From assembly GCA_019424905.1 (NCBI GenBank), contig JAHYYP010000002.1, positions 1-64,000 on the forward strand: a stretch of DNA of 64,000 nt. Reading direction: 5' to 3'. Positions 25,639-33,738 of the stretch are shown in pieces. The notes beneath the pieces were generated by a model. It was not told where the DNA came from, ran no database searches, and was given only the letters and a program-made list of their open reading frames with translations. Both the position numbers and the translations under genes were made by a program. How positions within the stretch are numbered: the stretch's first letter is position 1; every line of letters starts with the position of its first letter. The stretch is from Collinsella sp. Its GTDB lineage: Bacteria; Actinomycetota; Coriobacteriia; Coriobacteriales; Coriobacteriaceae.

Positions 25639-26483
25639 CAGCTAGCAATCAGGGGCAGCGCAGACACATCGGGCGATTCGACACGGGCGGCAAAACCCGC
25701 CTCGGTTAGCTCGACGACCTCGGTAAACGTTGCATCGAAAAACTCCTCGGTTAGCAAGCGATACGGCGGATGATCGGGCTCGCCGGGGTTTTCGCGTACA
25801 ATCTCGTGCATAACGCCGATGGTCTTGAGCACATACTCCTTATGGATGGGATACTGACCAAAACGCGTCGCCGCAGTATAGAGGCGATCGGTCGCGCGCG
25901 GAATCGAAACAATGCTGAGCGTCTTGCCAAACCAGTCAAAGTCGCCTTGCTTTTTAATGCGGAATTCCTCGCACGGCTTGCCGCCGTGCGCCTCCAGGTA
26001 CTGGTTCACGCGGGTATTCCACACAGTATCGGCCACAAGGTGAGACCAAACGCCCAGCGTCAGATCGAGCAGCGACTGCGCCACGTCATCGGGCGCGAGC
26101 GAAAACTCACAGGCGCCGGGACCGGCAACCGGCTCGGCGTCCTTGTAACGTTGGGGATAATGCACCCGATTGAGTCGCTCGCGCTCCTCGACAATCGAGG
26201 TGGCCTCAGCAGGTTCGCCCGCGGGTGCGCCTTTAAGCAGCGGCGCCACATAGGTATCCCAGAACTCGTGCTCGCGCGGCTTAGGGATAGGCTCGGGCTT
26301 TGCAAAGTGCGTAATGCGGTACGGGATGGGATCGGCGATGCCAGGGACCATATAGCCCACGAAGATATCCGGAACCACGCAGCCAAACAAAAAGGCATTG
26401 CGGTCGCGCACGCTATTGGCAAGCGCACCGGTGCGCTCCAGCAAACGCTCCGTCTGAGCGATATGAATGTTCCAGCTTGGCAT
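25635..26483 (-). CDS. Zinc-dependent phospholipase C-like protein
   Basis: A 282-residue protein opening MPSWNIHIAQTERLLE and followed by FLFGCVVPDI, then a region rich in His/Asp (GVWSHLVADTVWN), the pattern of the zinc-dependent phospholipase C family (all-helical, His/Asp metal ligands). No signal peptide is seen, so a cytoplasmic phosphoesterase role is as likely as lipid cleavage. An in-frame ATG four codons earlier (26495) is possible; GGGGGTGG precedes the chosen start. It is monocistronic and convergent with pyk. Confidence 0.65.
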   Translation of the reverse strand: MPSWNIHIAQTERLLERTGALANSVRDRNAFLFGCVVPDIFVGYMVPGIADPIPYRITHFAKPEPIPKPREHEFWDTYVAPLLKGAPAGEPAEATSIVEERERLNRVHYPQRYKDAEPVAGPGACEFSLAPDDVAQSLLDLTLGVWSHLVADTVWNTRVNQYLEAHGGKPCEEFRIKKQGDFDWFGKTLSIVSIPRATDRLYTAATRFGQYPIHKEYVLKTIGVMHEIVRENPGEPDHPPYRLLTEEFFDATFTEVVELTEAGFAARVESPDVSALPLIASC

Positions 26484-26562
26484 AGCCACCCCCATAAAAA
26501 CCTGGATAACTATACCATCACGGCAAAGCCGCGCGGGCGGCTACGCACGCTCTACGCAGCAA

Positions 26563-27333
26563 CTATTCCGCAGCGCCGCTCTCGGTTCCATACGACGACA
26601 CCGGCGCCTCGACCACATGGTGATATCGATCGATATAGATGGCGCGGGCGCCCAGGCGTCGCACCAAATCCTGGTGATGCGTACTCATCAAAACCGTCTT
26701 ACCCGCCGCGACGTAGGTCAGCAAGAAGTTGACCACGATGTCGCATGAATCCTCGTCGAGCCCATTGGTAGGCTCGTCGAGGACCAAGATATCCGGGTTC
26801 ATCGACACCACCGCAGCCAGCGCAACGCGCTTCTTTTGCCCGCCCGAGAGCTGATAGGGAGAGGCGTCGGCAAGGTCGGCAACCTGGAACAGCCCCATGG
26901 CATCGCGCACGCGGCGCTCGAACTCGTCTGCCGGCAGCCCCATTTGAGCCGGGCCAAACGCGACCTCCTCGCCGACTGTGGCGCAAAAGAGCTGCGCATC
27001 GGCGTTCTGGAACACAAAGCCCACGCGTTGATGGAACCGCTGGGCCGTCGCGGAATCCTTGAGATATGCGGCATCGACCGCATACCCGTCGAACAGGTAC
27101 GCACCCGCGTCCGCAAGCTCAAGGCCGTTGATAAGACGCATGATCGTCGTCTTGCCGCAGCCGTTAGGACCAAGCAGAGCAACGAGCTCCCCACGGTTCA
27201 CCTGCAATGAAACGCCGTCGACCACCGTATGACCCGCATAGGAAAACACCACGTCGCGAAACTCGATGAGCGGCGTGACCTCGGCGCCGGCAACACCGCT
27301 CACACCCATCGCGTTATTCGTATCGTTTGCCAA
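26563..27333 (-). CDS. ECF-type cobalt/nickel importer ATPase (CbiO/NikO)
   Basis: A 256-residue ABC ATPase with Walker A GPNGCGKTTI, Q-loop, signature LSGGQKKRVALA, Walker B ILVLDEPTNGLD and the H-loop around MSTHHQD. It energises uptake of a transition metal through the CbiQ and CbiM proteins encoded upstream. Last gene of the importer operon, 44 bases behind the Q gene. Nickel rather than cobalt is suggested by the operator at 29335-29362, but the ATPase itself does not reveal the metal. Confidence 0.88.
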   Translation of the reverse strand: MANDTNNAMGVSGVAGAEVTPLIEFRDVVFSYAGHTVVDGVSLQVNRGELVALLGPNGCGKTTIMRLINGLELADAGAYLFDGYAVDAAYLKDSATAQRFHQRVGFVFQNADAQLFCATVGEEVAFGPAQMGLPADEFERRVRDAMGLFQVADLADASPYQLSGGQKKRVALAAVVSMNPDILVLDEPTNGLDEDSCDIVVNFLLTYVAAGKTVLMSTHHQDLVRRLGARAIYIDRYHHVVEAPVSSYGTESGAAE

Positions 27334-27377
27334 AACGTCGCCCTTCCCTACTCACATCGACGGTTCGACCGTCCGCG

Positions 27378-28214
27378 CTACAACATCGCGCACAACACGG
27401 CGAGCAACGTCACAACGGCCGCGTAAGCCGCATCGCGCCAGCCAAAGCCGCTCCGTGCAGGCGCCGGATACACGCCGGCAAAGCCGCGGCAGAGCATGGC
27501 CTCGTCCATCGCGCGGCTGCATTCCATCGCCTTGATAAACGTCATGCCCATGATACCCGCCAGCGAGTCGGTGCGCGAAAAACCCGCAGGCGCGGAACCG
27601 ACGCTGCGCAGCATGACCGATTCGCACAGATCGTGCGCCGTGCGTCCCAGCACCTCGATATGCTTGAGTGCCATATCAAAGGTAAAGATAACCTCGTCGG
27701 GCAGGTGCAGCATCTTAAGCGCCGCCGACATGCGGCTCCAGGTGAGCGTCCACGAAACGCCCAGTACCAGCGACACATTAATAAACGTCTTGAGCGCGAT
27801 CTTGAGCATGGCGCCCGCGGCAGAAGCGCCCAGCAGCAGGGCAGGCAGCGCCAGAACCACGGCAAGCCCCGCGGCAGCCAACGCCGGCACAAAAGTCGCC
27901 CGCAGTCCGCGCACCGGGCGCACCGCGACCAGCACCAGCGCGATAGCCGCCATCAGCATCAGGTACAGCGGGCGCTGCGTCAGACACACGCACAGGACGC
28001 AAACGAACATCCCCACCAGGCGCACCGGAGCCGAAACGGAAGAAAGGGCGCGGTCGATCATCGACCCGCCCTCGTGTGCGCCGCCGCCTAGGCGAACCCG
28101 CTCAAGCAGGCTCGCCAGGTGCAGGACGTTCTTTTGCATCACGCGATGCCGAGCCCCCACGGGCTCATATCGCTCCTCGGCCGCAAGCCAACTAGGCAGC
28201 TCGACCATCTGCAT
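27378..28214 (-). CDS. ECF-type cobalt/nickel importer membrane subunit (CbiQ/NikQ)
   Basis: A 278-residue membrane protein of the CbiQ family. Hydrophobic segments lie around residues 60-145 (LVGMFVCVLCVCL, LYLMLMAAIALVLVAV, LAAAGLAVVLALPALLL), and the cytoplasmic coupling part contains KAMECSRAMDEAMLCRGF, the short conserved arginine/Ala motif that contacts the ATPase. It starts 4 bases after the stop of the M subunit gene, so the two are cotranscribed. Confidence 0.85.
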   Translation of the reverse strand: MQMVELPSWLAAEERYEPVGARHRVMQKNVLHLASLLERVRLGGGAHEGGSMIDRALSSVSAPVRLVGMFVCVLCVCLTQRPLYLMLMAAIALVLVAVRPVRGLRATFVPALAAAGLAVVLALPALLLGASAAGAMLKIALKTFINVSLVLGVSWTLTWSRMSAALKMLHLPDEVIFTFDMALKHIEVLGRTAHDLCESVMLRSVGSAPAGFSRTDSLAGIMGMTFIKAMECSRAMDEAMLCRGFAGVYPAPARSGFGWRDAAYAAVVTLLAVLCAML

Positions 28215-28218
28215 GCGC

Positions 28219-29277
28219 TCAGTTTTCCTTAACCGTCAGCGAGATCAGGCGGAATACGATGGTGAGCACCGCCACGCCAATCACGCCCGAAAGGATATAC
28301 ATGGCAGCCTGGCCGCCAAAGCCAAGGCCCTGTTCCTCGGAATAGACCTGCAGGTAATCACCCGTGGGCAGCGCGTCGGCAAAGGTCGGAGCATCGAGGC
28401 CGACCGAAGCCTGCAGGCTGTTGTCGCCAGCCTCCTGAACGGCGGTCGCGGCGCCCTCGGCGTCCCACTCACCCCAGGCGTCACCGGTGGCAAGCAAGCC
28501 GAGCGGCGTAGCCACGACAAGCACGGCAACCAAGATGAGCGTGGGGATCAGCGAGGTCTTCTTGGCGGTTGCGCCCTCGGACTCCAGCAGGCCGTCGGAA
28601 GCCTCGGGGCCGACGATAAAGCTCGGCGCCGTCTTCTTGATAAAGCCGTAGATAGCGGCGGTCGCCACGCCCTCGACCACACCGGCTACCAGCATATGCG
28701 GGATCAGCATGGCCGGAATGGAAACGGACAGCGGGAAGGGGCAGTACAGCGGAGCACCCGAGGCGTTGGTGAAGAGCATCGGCTGAATACCAAACTCGAT
28801 TGCCGCGCACAGGGCCGCCAGGCACAGGCCGACCCAGCCGCTTACGATGGCCGAAACCGAGATGCCCCAGCTCTTGTCGTGCAAACGGCTGTTGAGCGCA
28901 CGGAACACGATAGCAGCGGCAAACGGCAGCACGAAGGCCATGTTAAAGCAGTTGGCGCCAAAGGACAGGATGCCGCCGTCGCCAAACAGCAGCGCCTGCA
29001 GCGCCAGCGCGACCGAGACGGCAATGGCAGCAGCCTCGGGGCCTAGCAGCAGCGCGATGAGCGCGCCACCAACGGCGTGACCAGTGGTACCGCCGGGCAG
29101 CGGCACGTTGAACATCATGAGCAAGAAGGAGAATGCGGCGCAGATGCCCAGGAACGCCATGTGCTCGCGATCGAGCGTGGCGCGCACCTTCTTGATGCAG
29201 TGAACCCAAACGGGCACCATTGCCACCGCCATGACGGCATCGGTCTGCGGAGACAGATAATTATCTGGAATGTGCAT
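28219..29277 (-). CDS. ECF-type substrate-binding subunit CbiM/NikM fused to an N subunit
   Basis: A 352-residue membrane protein starting MHIPDNYLSPQTD; the N-terminal Met-His pair and further His coordinate the metal ion in CbiM/NikM. About seven membrane segments follow, then a C-terminal extension (FADALPTGDYLQVYSEEQG and a final helix) that matches a fused CbiN/NikN component. The MHIP start is typical of nickel-type members. First gene of the M(N)-Q-O operon, directly behind a promoter with a NikR-like palindrome. The metal is inferred, not proven. Confidence 0.88.
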   Translation of the reverse strand: MHIPDNYLSPQTDAVMAVAMVPVWVHCIKKVRATLDREHMAFLGICAAFSFLLMMFNVPLPGGTTGHAVGGALIALLLGPEAAAIAVSVALALQALLFGDGGILSFGANCFNMAFVLPFAAAIVFRALNSRLHDKSWGISVSAIVSGWVGLCLAALCAAIEFGIQPMLFTNASGAPLYCPFPLSVSIPAMLIPHMLVAGVVEGVATAAIYGFIKKTAPSFIVGPEASDGLLESEGATAKKTSLIPTLILVAVLVVATPLGLLATGDAWGEWDAEGAATAVQEAGDNSLQASVGLDAPTFADALPTGDYLQVYSEEQGLGFGGQAAMYILSGVIGVAVLTIVFRLISLTVKEN

Positions 29278-29334
29278 GTACGCCTCCCGGTTATCGGCGC
29301 ACGGAATTGCAACGCCGCTTAAATCACCTTAAGA

Positions 29335-29401
29335 GTGTTACGTATTGTTAGATTCGTAACACGCCGCGGGCTATCATAGCAAAACGGCGCACTGCCGACA
29401 A
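29335..29401 (-). promoter_or_regulatory. Nickel/cobalt importer promoter with NikR-like operator
   Basis: On the minus strand TTGTCG (29396-29401) and TATGAT (29373-29378) form -35 and -10 elements with a 17-base spacer. Immediately downstream, GTGTTAC (29335-29341) and GTAACAC (29356-29362) form a palindrome with 14 bases between, over the predicted transcription start. This half-site and spacing match what I recall for NikR sites in some non-enteric bacteria. No cobalamin riboswitch features are present. Confidence 0.7.
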
Positions 29402-29416
29402 AGCAGCACGCCGTTA
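29379..29416 (-). terminator. Probable terminator of pheT, overlapping the importer promoter
   Basis: On the minus strand AACGGCG pairs with CGCCGTT around a 19-base loop, followed by TTGC. It lies about 105 bases behind the pheT stop codon and shares bases with the importer -35/-10 region, so read-through could affect importer transcription. Confidence 0.5.
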
Positions 29417-29522
29417 TGTAATGCGCGTGTCATATATGCAGGCTCAGCGGTGTCTCATACCGAGCATAGCGGTCACGTAGGACTCAGCAGCAGCCACAGC
29501 TGACCTATACCCAGCGCAAATC

Positions 29523-31976
29523 CTAGCCGCGGACCTCGCCGTTTACGCCCTTGCACACCTTGGTGACGATCTTCTGGTGCGCCTTCTCGACCTCTTCGCT
29601 GGTGAGCGTGTGGTCGTCGGAGCGATACGTAAGCGCGAAGGCCATGGACTTTTTGCCCACGCCCACGCGGACCGGATCGCGATAGACGTCGAACAGACGC
29701 ACGCCCTCGAGCAGCTTGCCGCCGGCGCTGGTAATGCGGCGCTCAAGATCCTCGCAGGTCACGGAGTTATCGACCACGATAGCCAGATCGTGCTCAACAG
29801 CCGGATACTGCGAGAACTCGCGGTAGTTCTCCTGATTGCGGGCGCCCTTGATCAGCTTGTCCAGGTCGAGCTCAAAGGCAACGACGACCTCATCGATGCC
29901 CATCGCCTCGCGCGCCTCGGGGTGGATCTCGCCGACCCAGCCCAGCACGGTACCGCCGGACAGAACCTCGGCGGCGCGACCCAGCTGCAAGAAGGCATAG
30001 CCCTCGCCCTCGGCGGGACGGAAGCGGACCTTCTCGATACGCAGCTGGGCGAGCAGCTCCTCGACAATGCCCTTGCCAAAGAAGAAACGCAGCTTGCGGT
30101 ACTTCATGCTCCAAGACTGCTCGCTCCACTGGCCCGAGAGCACGCCCGCCACGGACTTGGTCTCCTTGGGCAGGCTGGCATTCTCGCGGCCGTGGAACAG
30201 GCTGCCGACCTCGTACAGGTGCACGTTGGGCGTGCCGTGGGCCTCGTTATAGGCCACGGATTGCAGCAGGCCCGGCAGCAGCGAGCGACGCATCTCGGTC
30301 TGCTCGGCCACCAGCGGATTCATGAGCACCACGGGGCAGCCGCGGCCCTCGGTGGACATGCCGATCTTCTCCAGGTCGCCCGGGGCGGCAAAGCCAAAGG
30401 TCGTGGTCTCGTTGAGGCCGCAGGCGCGCAGGATCTCGCCGACCTTGCGGGTGAGCTTCTGCTCGCGGGTCAGACCGCCGATGTGGTTCTTGGCGGCCGG
30501 GATGGTCGCCGTCACGCGGCCCATGCCCCACAGGCGCAGGACCTCCTCAATCAGATCGATCTCGCGCGGCAGGTCGGGGCGGAAGCTCGGCGGAGTGACC
30601 ATAAAGTCCTCGCCGTCGCGCTCGACGGTGCAGCCCAGGCGGGTGAGCGAACGCTCGATAAAGTCGGGCTCGATGTCGGCGCCGCAGATGGCATGCACGC
30701 GGGCCAGGCGCAGCTTGATGCTGTCGATGGTCTTGGGCGCGGGGAACACGTCGACGTAGCCGGGAGCGACCTCGCCGCCGGCGATCTCCTCGATCAGCGC
30801 GCAGGTAACGTTGGCGACATCCACGCAGCCGGTCTCATCGATCTGGCGCTCAAAACGGATGGAGGCGTCGGAGATCAGCGACAGATCGCGGCTGGTGTGC
30901 GAGGTGCGACCGGCGTTGAAGCAGGCACTCTCGACCATCACGTCGACGGTGTCATCCTCGATCTCGGAATCCATGCCGCCCATAACGCCGGCCAGCGCCA
31001 CGGGACGCTCGCCGTCGGTGATGAGGCCCATGCCGGCGTCGAGCGTGCGCTCCTCGCCGTCGAGGGTCGTGAACTTCTCGTCCTGTTGGGCGGCGCGAAC
31101 CACCACGCGGCGATGGCCATCGCGTTCGGCAAAGGTATCCAGGTCAAAGGCATGCAGCGGCTGACCGGTGAGCATCATCACATAGTTGGTGATGTCGACG
31201 ATGTTGTTGTGCGGACGCACGCCCAGGGCGTTGAGGCGCTTGACCATCCAGTCGGGCGAGGGACCGACCTTCACGTTGCGCACGATGCGGGCGACATAGC
31301 GGTCGCACAGGCCCTCGTCGGCAATCTCGACCGAAAGCTCGTCGTCGGTCGCGCGGCCAGTCTCCGCCTTGATGGCGGGCAGCTCAACATGGAAATCGCG
31401 GTCGAAGATGGCACCGGTCTCGCGGGCCATGCCAATCATGGACAGGCAGTCGGGACGGTTGGGCGTGATCTCGCAGTCGAGCACGGCATCGCTCGAGCCC
31501 ACGTACTCGGCAAACGGCATGCCGCAGGGCGTATCCTCGGGCAGGATCATGATGCCGGAGTGATCGCCGCCCAGGCCGAGCTCGCGCGCAGAGCAGTTCA
31601 TGCCCATGGACACGACGCCGCGAAGCTTGCTCTTCTTGATCTTAACGTCGCCGGGAAGCACAGCACCGATCATGGCCGTGACGATGTGGTCGCCGGCCTC
31701 AAAGTTCTGCGCGCCGCAGACGATCTGCAGCGGGGCGGGGTTGCCGTCGGCGTCGAGGTTCTTGTCGCCCACGTCGACCGAGCACACATACATGTGGTCG
31801 CTATCGGGGTGCGGGGTCTTGGTGAGCACCTTGGCAGTCACCACGTGGTCGAAGGACTCGCCCACGGTGTCGATCGCCTCGACCTCGGTGCCGGTACGGA
31901 TATATTCGTCCGAAAGGGTCTTGGGATCCTCCGGAATATCGATCATGGTCTTGAGCCAGTCGTAAGAAACGCGCAT
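29523..31976 (-). CDS. pheT: Phenylalanyl-tRNA synthetase beta subunit
   Basis: An 817-residue subunit with domains in order: EMAP/tRNA-binding-like N-terminus (residues 40-150, SVDVGDKNLD...ALQIVCGAQNF), B3/B4 editing domain, B5, core B7/B8 and C-terminal FDX-ACB anticodon-binding domain (REFSQYPAVEHDLAIVVDN). With PheS it forms the alpha2beta2 enzyme that charges tRNA-Phe and edits mis-charged tyrosine. Cotranscribed with pheS; an AGGAGAC site precedes the ATG. The 180-base gap to pheS contains a structured repeat (32041-32143), unusual inside an essential operon. Confidence 0.96.
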   Translation of the reverse strand: MRVSYDWLKTMIDIPEDPKTLSDEYIRTGTEVEAIDTVGESFDHVVTAKVLTKTPHPDSDHMYVCSVDVGDKNLDADGNPAPLQIVCGAQNFEAGDHIVTAMIGAVLPGDVKIKKSKLRGVVSMGMNCSARELGLGGDHSGIMILPEDTPCGMPFAEYVGSSDAVLDCEITPNRPDCLSMIGMARETGAIFDRDFHVELPAIKAETGRATDDELSVEIADEGLCDRYVARIVRNVKVGPSPDWMVKRLNALGVRPHNNIVDITNYVMMLTGQPLHAFDLDTFAERDGHRRVVVRAAQQDEKFTTLDGEERTLDAGMGLITDGERPVALAGVMGGMDSEIEDDTVDVMVESACFNAGRTSHTSRDLSLISDASIRFERQIDETGCVDVANVTCALIEEIAGGEVAPGYVDVFPAPKTIDSIKLRLARVHAICGADIEPDFIERSLTRLGCTVERDGEDFMVTPPSFRPDLPREIDLIEEVLRLWGMGRVTATIPAAKNHIGGLTREQKLTRKVGEILRACGLNETTTFGFAAPGDLEKIGMSTEGRGCPVVLMNPLVAEQTEMRRSLLPGLLQSVAYNEAHGTPNVHLYEVGSLFHGRENASLPKETKSVAGVLSGQWSEQSWSMKYRKLRFFFGKGIVEELLAQLRIEKVRFRPAEGEGYAFLQLGRAAEVLSGGTVLGWVGEIHPEAREAMGIDEVVVAFELDLDKLIKGARNQENYREFSQYPAVEHDLAIVVDNSVTCEDLERRITSAGGKLLEGVRLFDVYRDPVRVGVGKKSMAFALTYRSDDHTLTSEEVEKAHQKIVTKVCKGVNGEVRG

Positions 31977-32040
31977 CTAACTGGTCTCCTTTCATCTGTA
32001 ACGCCTGCAATAAACAGACGGAAAACTCCAGCTACGGAGA

Positions 32041-32143
32041 CGGGTTTCCGAGGTGCCGCAGATTGCCTTGAAAGAGGAGGGCCGCGTACTTAGGTACGCA
32101 ACCGACGATTGAAAGGCAAGGTGCGGTGGCTCGGGAAGCCGCC
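32041..32143 (-). repeat. Post-stop structured repeat S1, between pheS and pheT
   Basis: In gene orientation the element opens 14 bases behind the pheS stop. An outer stem (CGGCTTCCCGAGCC...GCACCTTGCCTT against AAGGCAATCTGCGGCACCTCGGAAACCCG) encloses a core around CGTCGGTTGCGTACCTAAGTA. The central GCGTACC/GGTACGC hairpin and flanking CGTCGGT and CCCTCCTCTTTCA are shared almost exactly with 55921-55970. The outer arms differ between loci but keep pairing, as expected for a structured RNA or a mobile palindrome. Confidence 0.7.
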
Positions 32144-32156
32144 GGGACAGGTCAAC

Positions 32157-33233
32157 TTAAAATTGGTTCAAGAAGCGCATATCGCCTGTCATGAGCGTTC
32201 TGAGGTCCGGCAGGTCGTAGCGCAGGGCCGCGACGCGCTCGGCGCCAATGCCAAAGGCGAAGCCGGTGTACTTCTCGGGATCGATGCCGCAGTTGATCAG
32301 GACGTTGGGGTCGACCATGCCGCAGCCCAAGATCTCGATCCAGCCGCTGTGCTTGCAGAAGTTGCAGCCCTTGCCGCCGCACACGTGGCAGCTCACGTCC
32401 ACCTCGCAGCTGGGCTCGGTGAAGGGGAAGAAGTGCGGGCGGTAACGCGTCTTGCGATCCTCGCCAAACATGCACTTAACAAAGTAGTCGAGCGTGCCCT
32501 TCAGGTCGCCAAAGGTGATGCCCTCGTCGACGACCAGGCCCTCGATCTGGTTGAACTGCGGCAGGTGGCAGGCATCGGCCGTGTCGGGACGGTAGACGGT
32601 GCCCGGGCAGATCATGTAGATGGGCGGCTTCTGCGACTCCATGGTGTGGATCTGCACGCCCGAGGTCTGGGTGCGCAGCAGCACGTCGGACTCGCCGTGG
32701 GCGTGAGCCTCGGGGTGCGCGACGCTGCCGGGGTTGTTGTCGACCACGTAGAACGTATCGCGGGCCGAGCGGCTCGGGTGATCCATGGGCGCGTTGAGCG
32801 CGGTGAAGTTGTAATAGGAGGTGTCGACCATGGGACCGGACTCGACGGTGTAGCCGATGCCGCAGAAGATGTCCTCGGCCTCCTCGATGATCTGCTTGAT
32901 CAGGTGCTGGTGACCAATCTGCGGACGGATGCCCGGCAGCGTGATGTCGACGGCCTCGTGCTCGAGCGCGTGCTTAAGGGCGGCGGCCTTCATCTCGGTG
33001 GTGCGCTCGTCGAGCATGCCCTCGATCAGCTGGCGCATCTCGTTGGCGCGCTTGCCCATGACGGGACGATCCTCGGGGGCGAGCTTGCCCATCATGCGCA
33101 TCAGGCCGGTGATGCGGCCCTTGCGGCCGAGCAGCGCGACGCGCGCGGCCTCGAGCTTCTCGGCGTCGTCGGCGCCTGCGACGAGCTCCTTGGCCTCTTC
33201 CTCGAGTTTGACCAGATCATCAATCAGACTCAT
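32157..33233 (-). CDS. pheS: Phenylalanyl-tRNA synthetase alpha subunit
   Basis: A 358-residue class II synthetase subunit: N-terminal coiled coil (LIDDLVKLEEEAKELVAG), then motif 1 (HQHLIKQIIEEAEDIFCGIGY), motif 2 around RTQTSGVQIHTM and TVYRPDTADACHLPQFNQIEG, and motif 3 (NVLINCGIDPEKYTGFAFGIGAERVAAL in part). The ATG at 33233 follows an in-frame start at 33416 that would run into the T-box leader and was rejected. Regulated by the T-box element at 33310-33600. Confidence 0.96.
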   Translation of the reverse strand: MSLIDDLVKLEEEAKELVAGADDAEKLEAARVALLGRKGRITGLMRMMGKLAPEDRPVMGKRANEMRQLIEGMLDERTTEMKAAALKHALEHEAVDITLPGIRPQIGHQHLIKQIIEEAEDIFCGIGYTVESGPMVDTSYYNFTALNAPMDHPSRSARDTFYVVDNNPGSVAHPEAHAHGESDVLLRTQTSGVQIHTMESQKPPIYMICPGTVYRPDTADACHLPQFNQIEGLVVDEGITFGDLKGTLDYFVKCMFGEDRKTRYRPHFFPFTEPSCEVDVSCHVCGGKGCNFCKHSGWIEILGCGMVDPNVLINCGIDPEKYTGFAFGIGAERVAALRYDLPDLRTLMTGDMRFLNQF

Positions 33234-33309
33234 GTCTTCCCTTTCGTCTCTCGCGCATCCGCTTGCCGGGGCGGCCGGCACCGCCCGATGCTTACGAATG
33301 TGCGGCCCG

Positions 33310-33600
33310 GTTCGGTAACAAAAAACCGTCCTCGGGCATGTGCATTGCCCAAGGACGGTTGAATTCCGCGGTACCACCTTGTTTGACCCGGCGGATGTCT
33401 GGCCCGCCGCGCCCACTCTTTGCCCCTTTTCGCGAGGCTCACGGCTCCCCTACTGGGGCTTTGCCGCCGCGTGGCCGCGCGCCCGTTGAGGTCGCTGCTC
33501 GGGAGTGAACGCTTGGCCCTTGTCCCCGCAGGAAGGCTTGCAGCCCATGACCTTCCCTCTCTTGCCGGCGACGCGGCGGGCAAAACCCTCTCCGTCAACG
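33310..33600 (-). promoter_or_regulatory. T-box riboswitch of pheST
   Basis: On the minus strand the T-box core AAGGTGGTACCGCG is at 33367-33380, followed by AATTCAACCGTCC and the terminator hairpin AACCGTCC/GGACGGTTTTTTG at 33319-33360. Upstream, about 200 bases of GC-rich leader can form the specifier stem. T-box RNAs sense uncharged tRNA (here by context tRNA-Phe) and antiterminate. A promoter-like TATCCT lies near 33610-33620. I could not place the specifier codon with confidence. Confidence 0.85.
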
Positions 33601-33738
33601 CATTGGGCTATAGGATACCACATTGTGTAGGCGTATCGCCGCGTTCCGTTTTGTTCGCGCTGGGTACAAGGCGGATAGGTATGCAAACTGGCCGTGCGCC
33701 CACCTGCGGCGCTCGACCTGCGAGATTAAGGATATGGC

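Noticed and set aside
29278..29522. Cobalamin riboswitch in front of the importer operon
   Set aside because: No B12-box or other conserved element; a promoter and a NikR-like palindrome explain the region better.
29577..32093. An 838-residue plus-strand open frame over pheT
   Set aside because: Shadow of pheT; Ala/Gly/Val/Leu-rich with no motif or start signal.
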